Of a stretch of DNA of 64,000 nucleotides, positions 56,408 to 64,000 are shown piece after piece; the first letter of the stretch is position 1; each line of letters begins with the position of its first letter. Origin of the DNA: Candidatus Eremiobacterota bacterium (lineage in GTDB: Bacteria > Vulcanimicrobiota > CADAWZ01 > Ess09-12); contig JAVHLM010000001.1 in assembly GCA_031082125.1 (NCBI GenBank), positions 1 to 64,000 on the forward strand, read 5' to 3'. Under the pieces are notes generated by a model. That model made no database searches. It had not been told where the DNA came from and saw only the letters and a program-made list of their open reading frames with translations. The position numbers were made by a program, and so were the translations under genes.

Positions 56408-57655
56408 ATGGACAAGGCCTTGCTGAAAAAAATCCATTTTTCGCTGATAATTCTGATTTCAAGCCTCCTCCTTCTCCCGGCGGGCTGCGTAAAGAAGCCG
56501 GCCGGCGCTCCTGGCGGAGGGGGACCTGCCTACGAGGGATACAGCGTTCTCGTCAGGCCCTCGCCTTCACCGGCAAGCATTGCGATCGCCCCACCGACGC
56601 CTTCTCCGGGAGGCCTCACGAAGCCCACGAAATCCCCCAGTATCGTGGCGATAAGACCCTCACCGAAGCCCACCACCTTTGGAGGCGCCGTCATTTCCAC
56701 CGTCACCGAGCAGACCTTCAAGACCGGGGCAAAGCACGTGGATCTGGTATTCTGCCTCGACACGAGCAGCAGCATGGAGATGCTCATTGCCCAGGCCAAG
56801 CAGAAGCTCATGGACATCGCCAGGGAGATAAAGGGCCTCAAGCAGAAGCCTACGCTCCGCATAGCGCTCCTCTCTTACGGGACACCCTCATACGGCTCCG
56901 ATTCCGGCTGGGTAAGGCTTGAATCTGATTTCACCACCGATCTGGACACCATTTATGACAAGCTCGCCAACCTGCGCTGCAACGGCGGTGCCGAGTACGT
57001 GGCGAGGGTGCTCCATTATTCGATTACCGAGCTCTCGTGGAGCACCAGGAAAGAAACGCTGCGCACCATCTTTGTCGCAGGGAACGAGAGCGTGCAGCAG
57101 GATCCCTTCATCAGCATCCCCCAGGTCTGCGAGGATGCCAGGGAGAAGAAAGTGCTCATCAACACCATATACTGCGATACCGAGAGGGGACGATTCGCCG
57201 CCGAATGGGAGGAAACGGCAAAGGCCGGCCAAGGAAAATTCGTGGCCCTTGATTTCAAGGCGGGCACCCCCGTGTCGTTCCCTACGCCGATAATCCTGAG
57301 CCCCCTGAAGGTGACTTTCAATGCCACCCCTGTGGTCTCCGTCACCATTCCAAGGCTTTCAAGGAAGCCCGGCACCGTTCCCTACCCCACCCTGGAGCCT
57401 TTCAACAGGAAGCCGGTGAAGAAGGGGGCACTCGTTGCCTTTGAAGGGCAGATTATGGGTGTCATAAACAAAAACAGCCTCCTGCTCCAGGAGGCGGGCT
57501 CGGGAGGGACGCAGAACAGGTTTTTCATCACGTCACCCTCGACGAAATATACGCCTTCCTCGTGGCGGCCCGCATCGGGCGACAAGGTCCTGGTCTATTA
57601 TGACCCCCAACTGCCCGACAAGGCAAAGGAGCTTGAAAAGGCAAAGGGACGGTGA
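56408..57655 (+). CDS. vWA-domain lipoprotein
   Basis: 415 aa. A lipoprotein signal ends LPAGC (Cys27), followed by a Pro/Ser/Lys linker to about 100, then a von Willebrand A domain starting VDLVFCLDTSSSM, whose DxSxS forms the metal site (MIDAS). The C-terminal 100 residues form a small beta domain (ALVAFEGQIMGVINKNSLLLQ). vWA proteins bind ligands or partners at the cell surface. It is preceded by a G-rich ribosome site and follows ettA after 38 nt, so co-transcription is possible though unrelated in function. Confidence 0.85.
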   Translation: MDKALLKKIHFSLIILISSLLLLPAGCVKKPAGAPGGGGPAYEGYSVLVRPSPSPASIAIAPPTPSPGGLTKPTKSPSIVAIRPSPKPTTFGGAVISTVTEQTFKTGAKHVDLVFCLDTSSSMEMLIAQAKQKLMDIAREIKGLKQKPTLRIALLSYGTPSYGSDSGWVRLESDFTTDLDTIYDKLANLRCNGGAEYVARVLHYSITELSWSTRKETLRTIFVAGNESVQQDPFISIPQVCEDAREKKVLINTIYCDTERGRFAAEWEETAKAGQGKFVALDFKAGTPVSFPTPIILSPLKVTFNATPVVSVTIPRLSRKPGTVPYPTLEPFNRKPVKKGALVAFEGQIMGVINKNSLLLQEAGSGGTQNRFFITSPSTKYTPSSWRPASGDKVLVYYDPQLPDKAKELEKAKGR

Positions 57656-57667
57656 AACCCGTCCCTT
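57644..57667 (+). terminator. hairpin at the vWA gene stop, possible terminator
   Basis: A 9-bp stem (AAGGGACGG/CCGTCCCTT) with a 6-nt loop that contains the stop codon. The following tract is only weakly T-rich, so termination may be partial. Confidence 0.4.
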
Positions 57668-57695
57668 GAGAATCCTTTTCGCTGAGGCAGTGCTT

Positions 57696-57932
57696 TTAGC
57701 CCCCCATGCTCTTTTGCGTCTCCTTTGAGAGATCGACCCCGTCGCTCGCCGAGCGCTTGAAAGCCGCTGCGGTCCTTGATTCGCTTGCCTTCTGGGCCGA
57801 CTCGTTGGCCACCGCAAAGCCTTCCTTGTTCGCCTTGTTGATCCCCTGCAACCCTTCAAAGCGGACTTTCCGGGCCTCCATCTCCATCTTGATGATCTGC
57901 TCTATCTCTTTTCCACCCTCTTCTTCAGCCAT
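57696..57932 (-). CDS. small hydrophilic helical protein of unknown function
   Basis: 78 aa, charged and Ala/Ser/Glu-rich (EIEQIIKMEMEARKVRFEG, AQKASESRTAAAFKRSAS). No Cys, no signal, predicted mainly helical. GGAGGTG 5-6 nt before the ATG strongly supports the start. No family recognised. Confidence 0.6.
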   Translation of the reverse strand: MAEEEGGKEIEQIIKMEMEARKVRFEGLQGINKANKEGFAVANESAQKASESRTAAAFKRSASDGVDLSKETQKSMGG

Positions 57933-58017
57933 ATGTCACCTCCGGAGAATGTATTTTCCCCTCCATTCTCTCTTTTCATTATAGGGCAGGAAAAAGCTGA
58001 AGTCAATTAACCTTTTG

Positions 58018-60009
58018 TTAACTGAGAGGCGAGATTAAGCTCATTTTCCATGAAAAGTTAACATTTGGTGCGCATTTCCTGAAGCTTGCAAAAAGGCAGT
58101 CCGGGTCATACTGCTTTTCTCTCCCGATAAACTCGAAGCCGCAGTCTTCGGCGAGCTGCTTCAGAGAGCGCTCATTGGGGATTATCGAATGCTCGCCCGC
58201 ATAGGAAGTATTCACGCCGTCCCAGTGGGTCGATAAATTGTTCTTTCTCCACACGTCGCCATCGTAAGACTGCAGCGAGAATACCCCTGCCTCCCCGAGA
58301 AGAGCGTGAACCTGGCTGAAAATTTCCCGGGGCTCGTGGAAACGCTCGAAAACCTTGTTCATCCATACGAGGGTGAATTCCTTATCGGCTTCAAAGTGCT
58401 CAAAGGGCTGCCGGTGGAGTTTTCCCGCGAGGCGGGGGTATCTCTTTTCACTCTCCTCTATGGCGGCCCGGGAGGGATCGATCCCTTCGACTCCCCACCC
58501 CTGGCGCCGAAGCTCATCAAGCGTATGAGCCGTGCCGCAGCCCACGTCGAGCGCAAGGGCGCCGGCCTTGAAAAAATTCCTGTGGAGAATCCTGGCCACG
58601 TACCGCTGCCCGCTCTCGTTGATCCTTTCATGGTATTTGTCAAAATAGCCCAGAGTATAGAGAGGCTCCTCTGCCTCACCATCGGTGTAAATCACCGTGC
58701 AGTTAAGGCATTCGTAATAGCAGAGCCATTTTTTCCTTGAGATGAATCTCCTCCCGGTCCCCCCGCACACCGGGCAGTCCCGGCTTGCCAAGGGCTTGAA
58801 AGGCGTGGTGCCTTTCTGGAAGTCTCCCTCCATGACCTTGATGAACTCGCCGTAAAGCTCATCGGCAGTCACCTTGTCCGCGCAGAGAGAATAGCCTTCC
58901 TGGTTACGTTTTCTGCATATATCCACTCCATGCTGAAAGCACGGCCCGCAGGGTGCATCTATCTGCATGCACCTGGTTTTCTTATAATATCTCGTACTGA
59001 GATCGCCATCGGTTGAGAAGAATACCCCCAGGGAAGGCCTGTCAAAGCCTGCCGCCACGTGGAGCCCCCAGGAATCAGGGCCTATGAAGGCTTCTGCCCG
59101 GGAGATGATCGAGGCAACAGTCCTCCCTCCCACCTTTTCATTATCTATGAAGAAGAGGCCGGGAAAGCCGCTTTCGGCTCTCCGCCCCTTGCAGGGCATT
59201 CCGCATCTGCACTTGACGATGGCACTGCTGATTCCTTCAGGGAGGTCTATAAAGCTCCTTCTGCCGCACCTGCCGCACTTCACTGCCCCCCTCCGGCCCA
59301 GGCCGGTGTAGCCGAATAGAATGACCTTATGCCCTTCACCTGCCAGTCTCTTTGCAAGGTCAAACAGAGTTTCGGGCGGAAAGGTGCGGATTTTCGGGGT
59401 GGTATCATACTCAATAACTATATACTGTTCATTTTTTCTGAAACCCCACGACAAGAGAAGCTCATCGGCAGATCTTGATTCATTCAAGCGGAGAAAGATT
59501 TCAGGCCTTTTCTCGTGATCATCCAGCTCGATCCCTGCCCATCCCGCCATGAGATCGTAGATATTATTGAGCTCGCTCCCGCGGTATACTGACTCGATGC
59601 CGTCATATTTCAGCACGTCGTCGAACTCGTCCACAAAACGATAGCCTGCCTTGTTCTTCTGCACGGTGATTTTCGATATCCAGGGGTTGGCTTCAAGAAG
59701 CCCTGCTCCTTTTTTACTTGTATCCACCACCTGCATCACAACGGGATGTTGATTCGCATACGCCCGCAGCACCGGCGTAAGAAAGAGCATGTCATAAAGG
59801 GTGCCATGGTAAATATGAAGCACTTTTCTCACGGTACCCAGCTTCGCATGGCTTCTGCCCCACCATGGAGGCGTGATGTCCTTCCAGCCGCGCATGGTGA
59901 GGAAATGCCACCAGAATTGTTTCCAGACAATCATTTTTCCGTTAAATACCGTGTGGCCGTAAAGCTCCCCGTTTTCCACAGTTCCGGCCGGCGCCTTCAA
60001 TAGAAACAT
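58018..60009 (-). CDS. GT9-type glycosyltransferase fused to a SAM methyltransferase
   Basis: 663 aa. The N-terminal ~390 residues resemble family 9 glycosyltransferases (heptosyltransferase): HIYHGTLYDMLFLTPVLRA, IVIEYDTTPKIRTFPPETLFDLAKRL, and a donor site SRAEAFIGPDSWGLHVAAGF. An inserted Cys-rich element (KCGRCGRRSF...KCRCGMPCKGR) sits between the two halves of this domain. A second zinc ribbon follows (CPVCGGTG...CLNC), then a class I methyltransferase (LALDVGCGTAHTLDEL, GIDPSRAAIEES) to the end. Such a protein could build and methylate a surface glycan. No ribosome site is evident before the ATG. Family membership is by motif; substrate unknown. Confidence 0.78.
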   Translation of the reverse strand: MFLLKAPAGTVENGELYGHTVFNGKMIVWKQFWWHFLTMRGWKDITPPWWGRSHAKLGTVRKVLHIYHGTLYDMLFLTPVLRAYANQHPVVMQVVDTSKKGAGLLEANPWISKITVQKNKAGYRFVDEFDDVLKYDGIESVYRGSELNNIYDLMAGWAGIELDDHEKRPEIFLRLNESRSADELLLSWGFRKNEQYIVIEYDTTPKIRTFPPETLFDLAKRLAGEGHKVILFGYTGLGRRGAVKCGRCGRRSFIDLPEGISSAIVKCRCGMPCKGRRAESGFPGLFFIDNEKVGGRTVASIISRAEAFIGPDSWGLHVAAGFDRPSLGVFFSTDGDLSTRYYKKTRCMQIDAPCGPCFQHGVDICRKRNQEGYSLCADKVTADELYGEFIKVMEGDFQKGTTPFKPLASRDCPVCGGTGRRFISRKKWLCYYECLNCTVIYTDGEAEEPLYTLGYFDKYHERINESGQRYVARILHRNFFKAGALALDVGCGTAHTLDELRRQGWGVEGIDPSRAAIEESEKRYPRLAGKLHRQPFEHFEADKEFTLVWMNKVFERFHEPREIFSQVHALLGEAGVFSLQSYDGDVWRKNNLSTHWDGVNTSYAGEHSIIPNERSLKQLAEDCGFEFIGREKQYDPDCLFASFRKCAPNVNFSWKMSLISPLS

Positions 60010-60131
60010 TTTTTCTCTAACCCGTCCTTCAGCCTGAATCGGGCCTGCCCACCGGCGGTGAGACCCGGAGCGCAGTATTTCCCTTGTTCCGTAATATTTC
60101 TCTCAATAATCCTCCTTACCTTCAGCTCCTT

Positions 60132-60186
60132 CTTCATCAAGTCTTCACGGAGACTTCACCGTGCCTTCACAGTGAAACCTTATAAT
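60132..60186 (+). promoter_or_regulatory. PHO-box-like repeats upstream of a TATAAT box
   Basis: CTTCAT at 60132 and CTTCAC at 60143, 60154 and 60165 recur every 11 bp. The last ends 10 nt before TATAAT (60181-60186), and there is no normal -35. This is the layout of promoters activated by OmpR/PhoB-type response regulators, where direct repeats replace the -35. It would drive the C10 peptidase gene with a leader of about 200 nt. The rest of 60010-60131 shows nothing further. Confidence 0.6.
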
Positions 60187-60389
60187 AAAACCGGGGAGCA
60201 GGGAGAAATTGAGGAGGAGCCGGTCTTATTGACATCAGAATCGCTTTCCAGGAAAGGAGGAAGGAAAAGAGGAGCATAATAGCGCACTAATACTTATTCC
60301 GGGTATGGCGGTGAGATGATTTCTGCCTCATGGCTTGCCGTCTGGTCTATGTACTTGTCTTGCATATCATCAAAAAGGAGCTTGGTTCC

Positions 60390-62222
60390 ATGCCCACAAA
60401 GAAAATCAACGCAGTAAAAGCTTCCATGTTCGTGACTATAATGCTTCTGTGCGCCCTGTGCCTGAATTCCGGTTGCTGCAGCGGCGGCCAGAACAGCGTA
60501 GCGCCCCTTTCATGGTCGGGTTCGGGAGAAGGCACGGCGGGAGGAAACGTCGTCAAGGGCGCAGTCGTTGACTGCGACTCCCTCGAACCCCTCAGTAACG
60601 CGAGCGTCTCCATAGGCACCCTGAAGACCACCACGGATGCCCAGGGGAACTATACCCTCACAGGGGTTCCCGCGGGACAGCAGACTATAGAGGCGACATG
60701 CAGGGAATACAGTGATGACCGCGAGCAGGTAATGGTGAGCGAAGGACAGGAAGCCACTCAGGACATCACCATGGAAACCGCCATAGACGATTGGCTGGAG
60801 CAGGACCAGGCATATAACTGGCAGGTTGAAGCGGTACAGGCCGATGGAACGCTTGTGCCCGGACCGGTCTGGAGCTTTTCCACCGGGGCGGCGAGGAGCG
60901 TGCGACCTCTCTCGGTACCCCAGGGAATCGACGGGGATACTGCAAGGAAAGTGGCGGAGACCTTCCTGGCCTCACACGGACCGAAATACTGCGCCATCAT
61001 ATCAGTGGAGCCCATTTCAGGGATTGGAGGAGTAACGCTCGCCTATGCTTTCCGGCTCAGCCCCGCGGGCTATGTCATAGTCCCTGCATGCAGCGCCGAC
61101 GTGCTGCCTCCCGTGCTGGCCTATTCATTTACTTCGCCATTCTCCACGCACAGCGCTTCTTCACTTGCGCTGGTGAAAATGATCCGCTCCGACATCACAT
61201 TGAGGCTCTCGGCTCTTCAGCAGAAAGCCACGATCCCCCCGTCGCTAAGCCAGAAAAACAGGGCACTCTGGGAAAGCTCCCTGTCGGGGAAATGGGCGGC
61301 AGAAACCGGGCGGGCAGTTTACGGCCCCCTCCTCACCGATCCCACCTGGGGCCAGAGGTCCCCTTACAACAAGCTCTGTCCCATGGATCCGGAAACTGAA
61401 GTCCAGTGCATTACCGGGTGCGTGGCGACTGCTTACAGCCAGGTCCTCAATTACTGGAAGGTGCCCACTGCAATCACTTTCACCGCCGCTGACAACTATA
61501 CGACAAAAACCAGAGAAATTGCCATAACCGCTTCCTCGGCGAGTTTCTCGGGCCTCAACTACAACAATGGAACGCCCGACGGCGATACCAAGGCGAAGCT
61601 CTGTTTCGCCTTGGGCGTGGCTGCAAAGATGAACTACACGAGCAAAAACTCAACAGCCTACACGCTTCAGGTGGGCAAGACCATGACCAGGTTCGGCTAC
61701 AATGAGCCGAAAACCATAAGCTTCGGAGTAAATGACACCCTGGATACCTCATACCTCGTCAACGATCTCAAGGCTTCAACAGGCCACCCCGTGGTGATGG
61801 CCATAAGCGAGGTCAACGACCAGGGTAATTTCTCGGGAGGGCACTGCATTGTCTGCGACGGCTATAACGACTCCACCGGGACCTTCCATCTCAACATGGG
61901 ATGGAACAGCAGCCAGGACGGGTGGTACTCGCTCCCGGGCGGGATGCCCTCCGATTACACGAACGTGAAAGGGTACGTGTACAATATGACTCCGGCGTCA
62001 AAAGGCACGGCGGCTCAGAAGGCCGCCCGCGCGGTGACGCCTGAGAATCCTTACCCCGAGAACGGGGAAACCCGCGTGGCCGTCGATGACGAGCTGCTCT
62101 GGGACGAATGCGACAATGCAGTCTCATACCACTGTTATTTGTGGAAATCGGGGAGCCAGAAGCCTGCCGTCCCCACTTTCAGCAACCTTCCCTGTGGCGC
62201 GGCAAGCCCTGCTAATCTCTAG
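60390..62222 (+). CDS. C10-family (streptopain) cysteine peptidase, lipoprotein-like
   Basis: 610 aa. An N-terminal signal with Cys-rich end (LCLNSGCCSGG) fits lipidation or export. A carboxypeptidase-regulatory-like beta domain follows (VVKGAVVDCDSLEPLSNASV...TTDAQGNYTLTGVPAG), then a fragment of a fibronectin-like domain (YNWQVEAVQADG...PVWSFSTG). The peptidase carries catalytic Cys344 in TGCVATAYSQ and His485 in GGHCIVCDGY, as in SpeB. The N-terminal half of a fibronectin-like domain ends the protein (PENPYPENGETRVAVDDELLW) with an abrupt stop. It is probably secreted or surface-anchored. AAGGAG lies about 10 nt before this Met; the frame from 60330 adds 20 residues without support. Confidence 0.82.
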   Translation: MPTKKINAVKASMFVTIMLLCALCLNSGCCSGGQNSVAPLSWSGSGEGTAGGNVVKGAVVDCDSLEPLSNASVSIGTLKTTTDAQGNYTLTGVPAGQQTIEATCREYSDDREQVMVSEGQEATQDITMETAIDDWLEQDQAYNWQVEAVQADGTLVPGPVWSFSTGAARSVRPLSVPQGIDGDTARKVAETFLASHGPKYCAIISVEPISGIGGVTLAYAFRLSPAGYVIVPACSADVLPPVLAYSFTSPFSTHSASSLALVKMIRSDITLRLSALQQKATIPPSLSQKNRALWESSLSGKWAAETGRAVYGPLLTDPTWGQRSPYNKLCPMDPETEVQCITGCVATAYSQVLNYWKVPTAITFTAADNYTTKTREIAITASSASFSGLNYNNGTPDGDTKAKLCFALGVAAKMNYTSKNSTAYTLQVGKTMTRFGYNEPKTISFGVNDTLDTSYLVNDLKASTGHPVVMAISEVNDQGNFSGGHCIVCDGYNDSTGTFHLNMGWNSSQDGWYSLPGGMPSDYTNVKGYVYNMTPASKGTAAQKAARAVTPENPYPENGETRVAVDDELLWDECDNAVSYHCYLWKSGSQKPAVPTFSNLPCGAASPANL

Positions 62223-62293
62223 ACAGGCAGGAACAGGCCCCTCTCTGGCAAAATTCATCTATGTCGATAGAATGACAAAAGGAGGCGAAAAAC

Positions 62294-62935
62294 TTGAATA
62301 CCAGCAACACAAGACCCTCGGCAGGCGCCTGCCTTATGATCTGCATCTTATGCCTGCTGCTCTTGAGTTTCGCTCTGCCTGGATGCACACAAAAAGCCGG
62401 GCCGGCCGGTGAGGGAACAGAAACCACGGCTTCTTCTTCAAGCTCCCCGTCAGGCTCCTCATCAAGCTTACCGTCAAGCTCCTCATCAAGCTCCTCATCA
62501 AGCTCCTCATCAACCGGGCCTGCAAGAACCTTTAAGATAATTCCCGGCAAGAGCTTTGGCAGCATAGCCCTGGATTCCCCGCTAAAGGATACGCAGAAAA
62601 TCTGGGGCCAGGGTGAAAAGACTGCTTCGGCAGGCCCCCAGCTTTATGTCTACAGGAGTCTTGGAATGTCTCTCAGGGTAAGCGGCAGTACCATAAGATC
62701 TATACAGGTAAACAAAGATAGATACCTTGATACTGCTTATGCCACCGATAAAGGTATCCAGGTAGGCAGTCCCGCAGGAAAAGTCATCGAGCAGTATGGG
62801 AAAGATTACGAGCGCCTTGACTCAACCGACACTTCGTGCAAGTACCATCTCCATTATCAGAAACTGGGCATTCATTTCGCCGTCGGCAATGATGAAAAAG
62901 TGACCATGATTACCATCAGCGCCCCTTTAAAATAA
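62294..62935 (+). CDS. lipoprotein with serine-rich linker
   Basis: 213 aa starting at TTG with AAAGGAGG about 8 nt upstream. A lipoprotein signal ends FALPGC, then a Ser-rich linker of ~40 residues encoded by imperfect 12-bp DNA repeats (62454-62511), then a folded beta domain (RTFKIIPGKSFGSIALDSPL, YRSLGMSLRVSGSTIRSIQV). The unit recurs in KGIQVGSPAGKVIEQYG, as in small calcium- or surface-type domains of unknown role. The gene lies 71 nt after the peptidase gene in the same direction. Confidence 0.72.
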   Translation: MNTSNTRPSAGACLMICILCLLLLSFALPGCTQKAGPAGEGTETTASSSSSPSGSSSSLPSSSSSSSSSSSSSTGPARTFKIIPGKSFGSIALDSPLKDTQKIWGQGEKTASAGPQLYVYRSLGMSLRVSGSTIRSIQVNKDRYLDTAYATDKGIQVGSPAGKVIEQYGKDYERLDSTDTSCKYHLHYQKLGIHFAVGNDEKVTMITISAPLK

Positions 62936-62957
62936 CTCTTATGGCACTTCTGCTCCT

Positions 62958-64000
62958 TCAATTCTGATAAATGACGGGATGAGCACCTTTTTTCGCGCCC
63001 GCCCTCTGGTTTTCCAGGGCGTTCTTTTTCATGAATGAGCAGTAATCATAGAGCTCATGCGGTGCTTCAAGGTTCTGAAGAGCGATATTCTCGTGCCTGG
63101 AAATAATGGCGGACAGGCTTCCGCACAATAAAATGGCTTTATCATAAGCTCTCATGGCCGAAGGCCAATCTCCCTGCTCATAGAATACATTTCCCATGTT
63201 GACATAGGGCTTCATGTAACCAGGCTCCCTCTCAACTGCTCTTGAGTACATTTCTACAGCCCTGTCATAATGGCCCTCCTCACGGAAGATATTGCCCATG
63301 TGATAGAAAGCCGGGGGATCATCGGGCATGAAGTAAAGCGCGAAATCCAAATGTGCCTTTTCACCCTCTTTATCATGCATGTCACGGCAAAGATTGGCAA
63401 GATTGATCCGTATCTTCACATCAAAAGGATTAATCGCCAGCGCTTTTTCAAAGCTCTCGAGAGCCTGCTTAAAGTCTCCTGCCTGATGGCAGATAATCCC
63501 CTTGTTGTTGAGAGCCGCCGTATAGCGGGGATAGTGCCCGAGCACATGGTTCCAGAGGGTCAGGCCGTCTTTATAAATCCCGCACCTCACATGGCTTGAG
63601 ATGGCAAATACAACGATCACTATGACGAGGGATGAAGTGAAAAGAGCCCTGCGCATGCCTGTTTTCTGCAGATGATAAAGTGATGACAGACCTACACCCG
63701 CGATGAGGAAAATGCCCAGAGAAGGAATATAGGCATGGCGAAGGGCCAACAGCGAGGTAGCATTTAACGGCAGAATCCTCAGGTGAGGGAAGATATTCAC
63801 AAGAAAGAAAACGACACCGAACAGCACGTGATGATAATGCAGGGGTGAGTGCCTCTTCAGCCTTCTCAGATAAGGAAGTATGCCCAAGACTATGACGAGG
63901 AGAATCAGCGGGGAGAGCCACGCCGCCAGAGGAAGCGCCTGAAACACTTCCGGGGAGAGCGGATAAATCTCGTGAAGATGAAAAGGCACCATGATAATCC
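62958..64000 (-). CDS. membrane TPR protein, TMTC-like (5' end outside window)
   Basis: The frame runs open to the window's right edge, so the Met at 63992 may be internal. Visible are about four membrane helices (LILLVIVLGILPYL, VLFGVVFFLVNIFP, IFLIAGVGLSSLYHL, SSLVIVIVVFAISS) and then TPR units from about 155 (AALNNKGIICHQAGDFKQALESFEKALAINP; FYHMGNIFREEGHYDRAVEMYSRAVE). The layout, with an AYIPSLGIFLI-type line before the TPRs, is that of bacterial TMTC/DUF1736-like proteins, proposed glycosyltransferases of the GT-C class. The N-terminal part with the catalytic loop is not in the window. Confidence 0.72.
   Translation of the reverse strand, partial: IIMVPFHLHEIYPLSPEVFQALPLAAWLSPLILLVIVLGILPYLRRLKRHSPLHYHHVLFGVVFFLVNIFPHLRILPLNATSLLALRHAYIPSLGIFLIAGVGLSSLYHLQKTGMRRALFTSSLVIVIVVFAISSHVRCGIYKDGLTLWNHVLGHYPRYTAALNNKGIICHQAGDFKQALESFEKALAINPFDVKIRINLANLCRDMHDKEGEKAHLDFALYFMPDDPPAFYHMGNIFREEGHYDRAVEMYSRAVEREPGYMKPYVNMGNVFYEQGDWPSAMRAYDKAILLCGSLSAIISRHENIALQNLEAPHELYDYCSFMKKNALENQRAGAKKGAHPVIYQN

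Noticed and set aside
62454-62511. Short repeats that could suggest a CRISPR or satellite array
   Set aside because: They are 12-bp coding repeats for a Ser-rich linker inside a lipoprotein gene, with no spacers.

Overview
The window reads as a chromosomal segment of a free-living, diderm (Gram-negative-type), fairly GC-rich uncultured-type bacterium. Support for two membranes: a heptosyltransferase-like glycosyltransferase, several lipobox lipoproteins and a twin-arginine-exported amidase. Large TPR/kinase signalling proteins and many short monocistronic units on both strands fit a large-genome, poorly sampled phylum. My best guess would be something like the Eremiobacterota/Xenobia group, but nothing in the sequence proves a taxon. 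I see no rRNA, tRNA or CRISPR array.

Region 1 (1-6560) is accessory DNA: a possible IS21-type repeat end, a PemK/MazF toxin-antitoxin pair with its own operator, the 3' remnant of a UvrD-type helicase abutting a YtxH-like remnant, a suppressor-of-fused (SUFU) domain gene, a 784-aa HNH protein behind a perfect consensus promoter, and a Fic protein flanked by an intact and a deleted copy of the same small Cys-rich gene.

Region 2 (6555-16100) holds an Hsp70-like/J-domain-TPR pair whose J domain reads HPP instead of HPD, a GT-C-like membrane protein, an exported protein of unknown role, a B12-binding radical SAM enzyme, an MFS transporter and a small membrane protein.

Region 3 (16246-29386) has a 1593-aa Ser/Thr kinase-TPR protein, an overlapping 5'-nucleotidase-type phosphatase and NAGPA-type phosphodiester glycosidase pair, a strong terminator, and an Orn/Lys/Arg decarboxylase. 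Downstream are an ankyrin gene, a decayed second copy of the decarboxylase 3' end, other fragments and a DUF4349 lipoprotein.

Region 4 (29471-39013) is catabolic and iron-related: a GMC oxidoreductase with an overlapping small partner, a D-aminoacylase-DUF885 peptidase pair opposite a Tat-exported C45 amidase, and a DtxR-type regulator-feoB operon with a clear palindromic operator beside its promoter.

Region 5 (39139-50666) has a SpoIIE/RsbU-type phosphatase receptor, a DUF4436-like membrane protein, glpF-glpK, a four-receiver hybrid histidine kinase, a class V aminotransferase, an omega-amidase-like nitrilase and a tandem GNAT protein.

Region 6 (50730-64000) has a 64-aa glycine-rich peptide gene with promoter and terminator, a zinc-ribbon protein, an OsmC protein, a radical SAM enzyme, an apparently leaderless MFS gene, ettA, a vWA lipoprotein, a small hydrophilic protein and a glycosyltransferase-methyltransferase fusion carrying two zinc-ribbon-like elements. 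It ends with a C10 peptidase behind a PHO-box-like array of 11-bp repeats, a Ser-linker lipoprotein, and a membrane TPR protein cut by the window edge.
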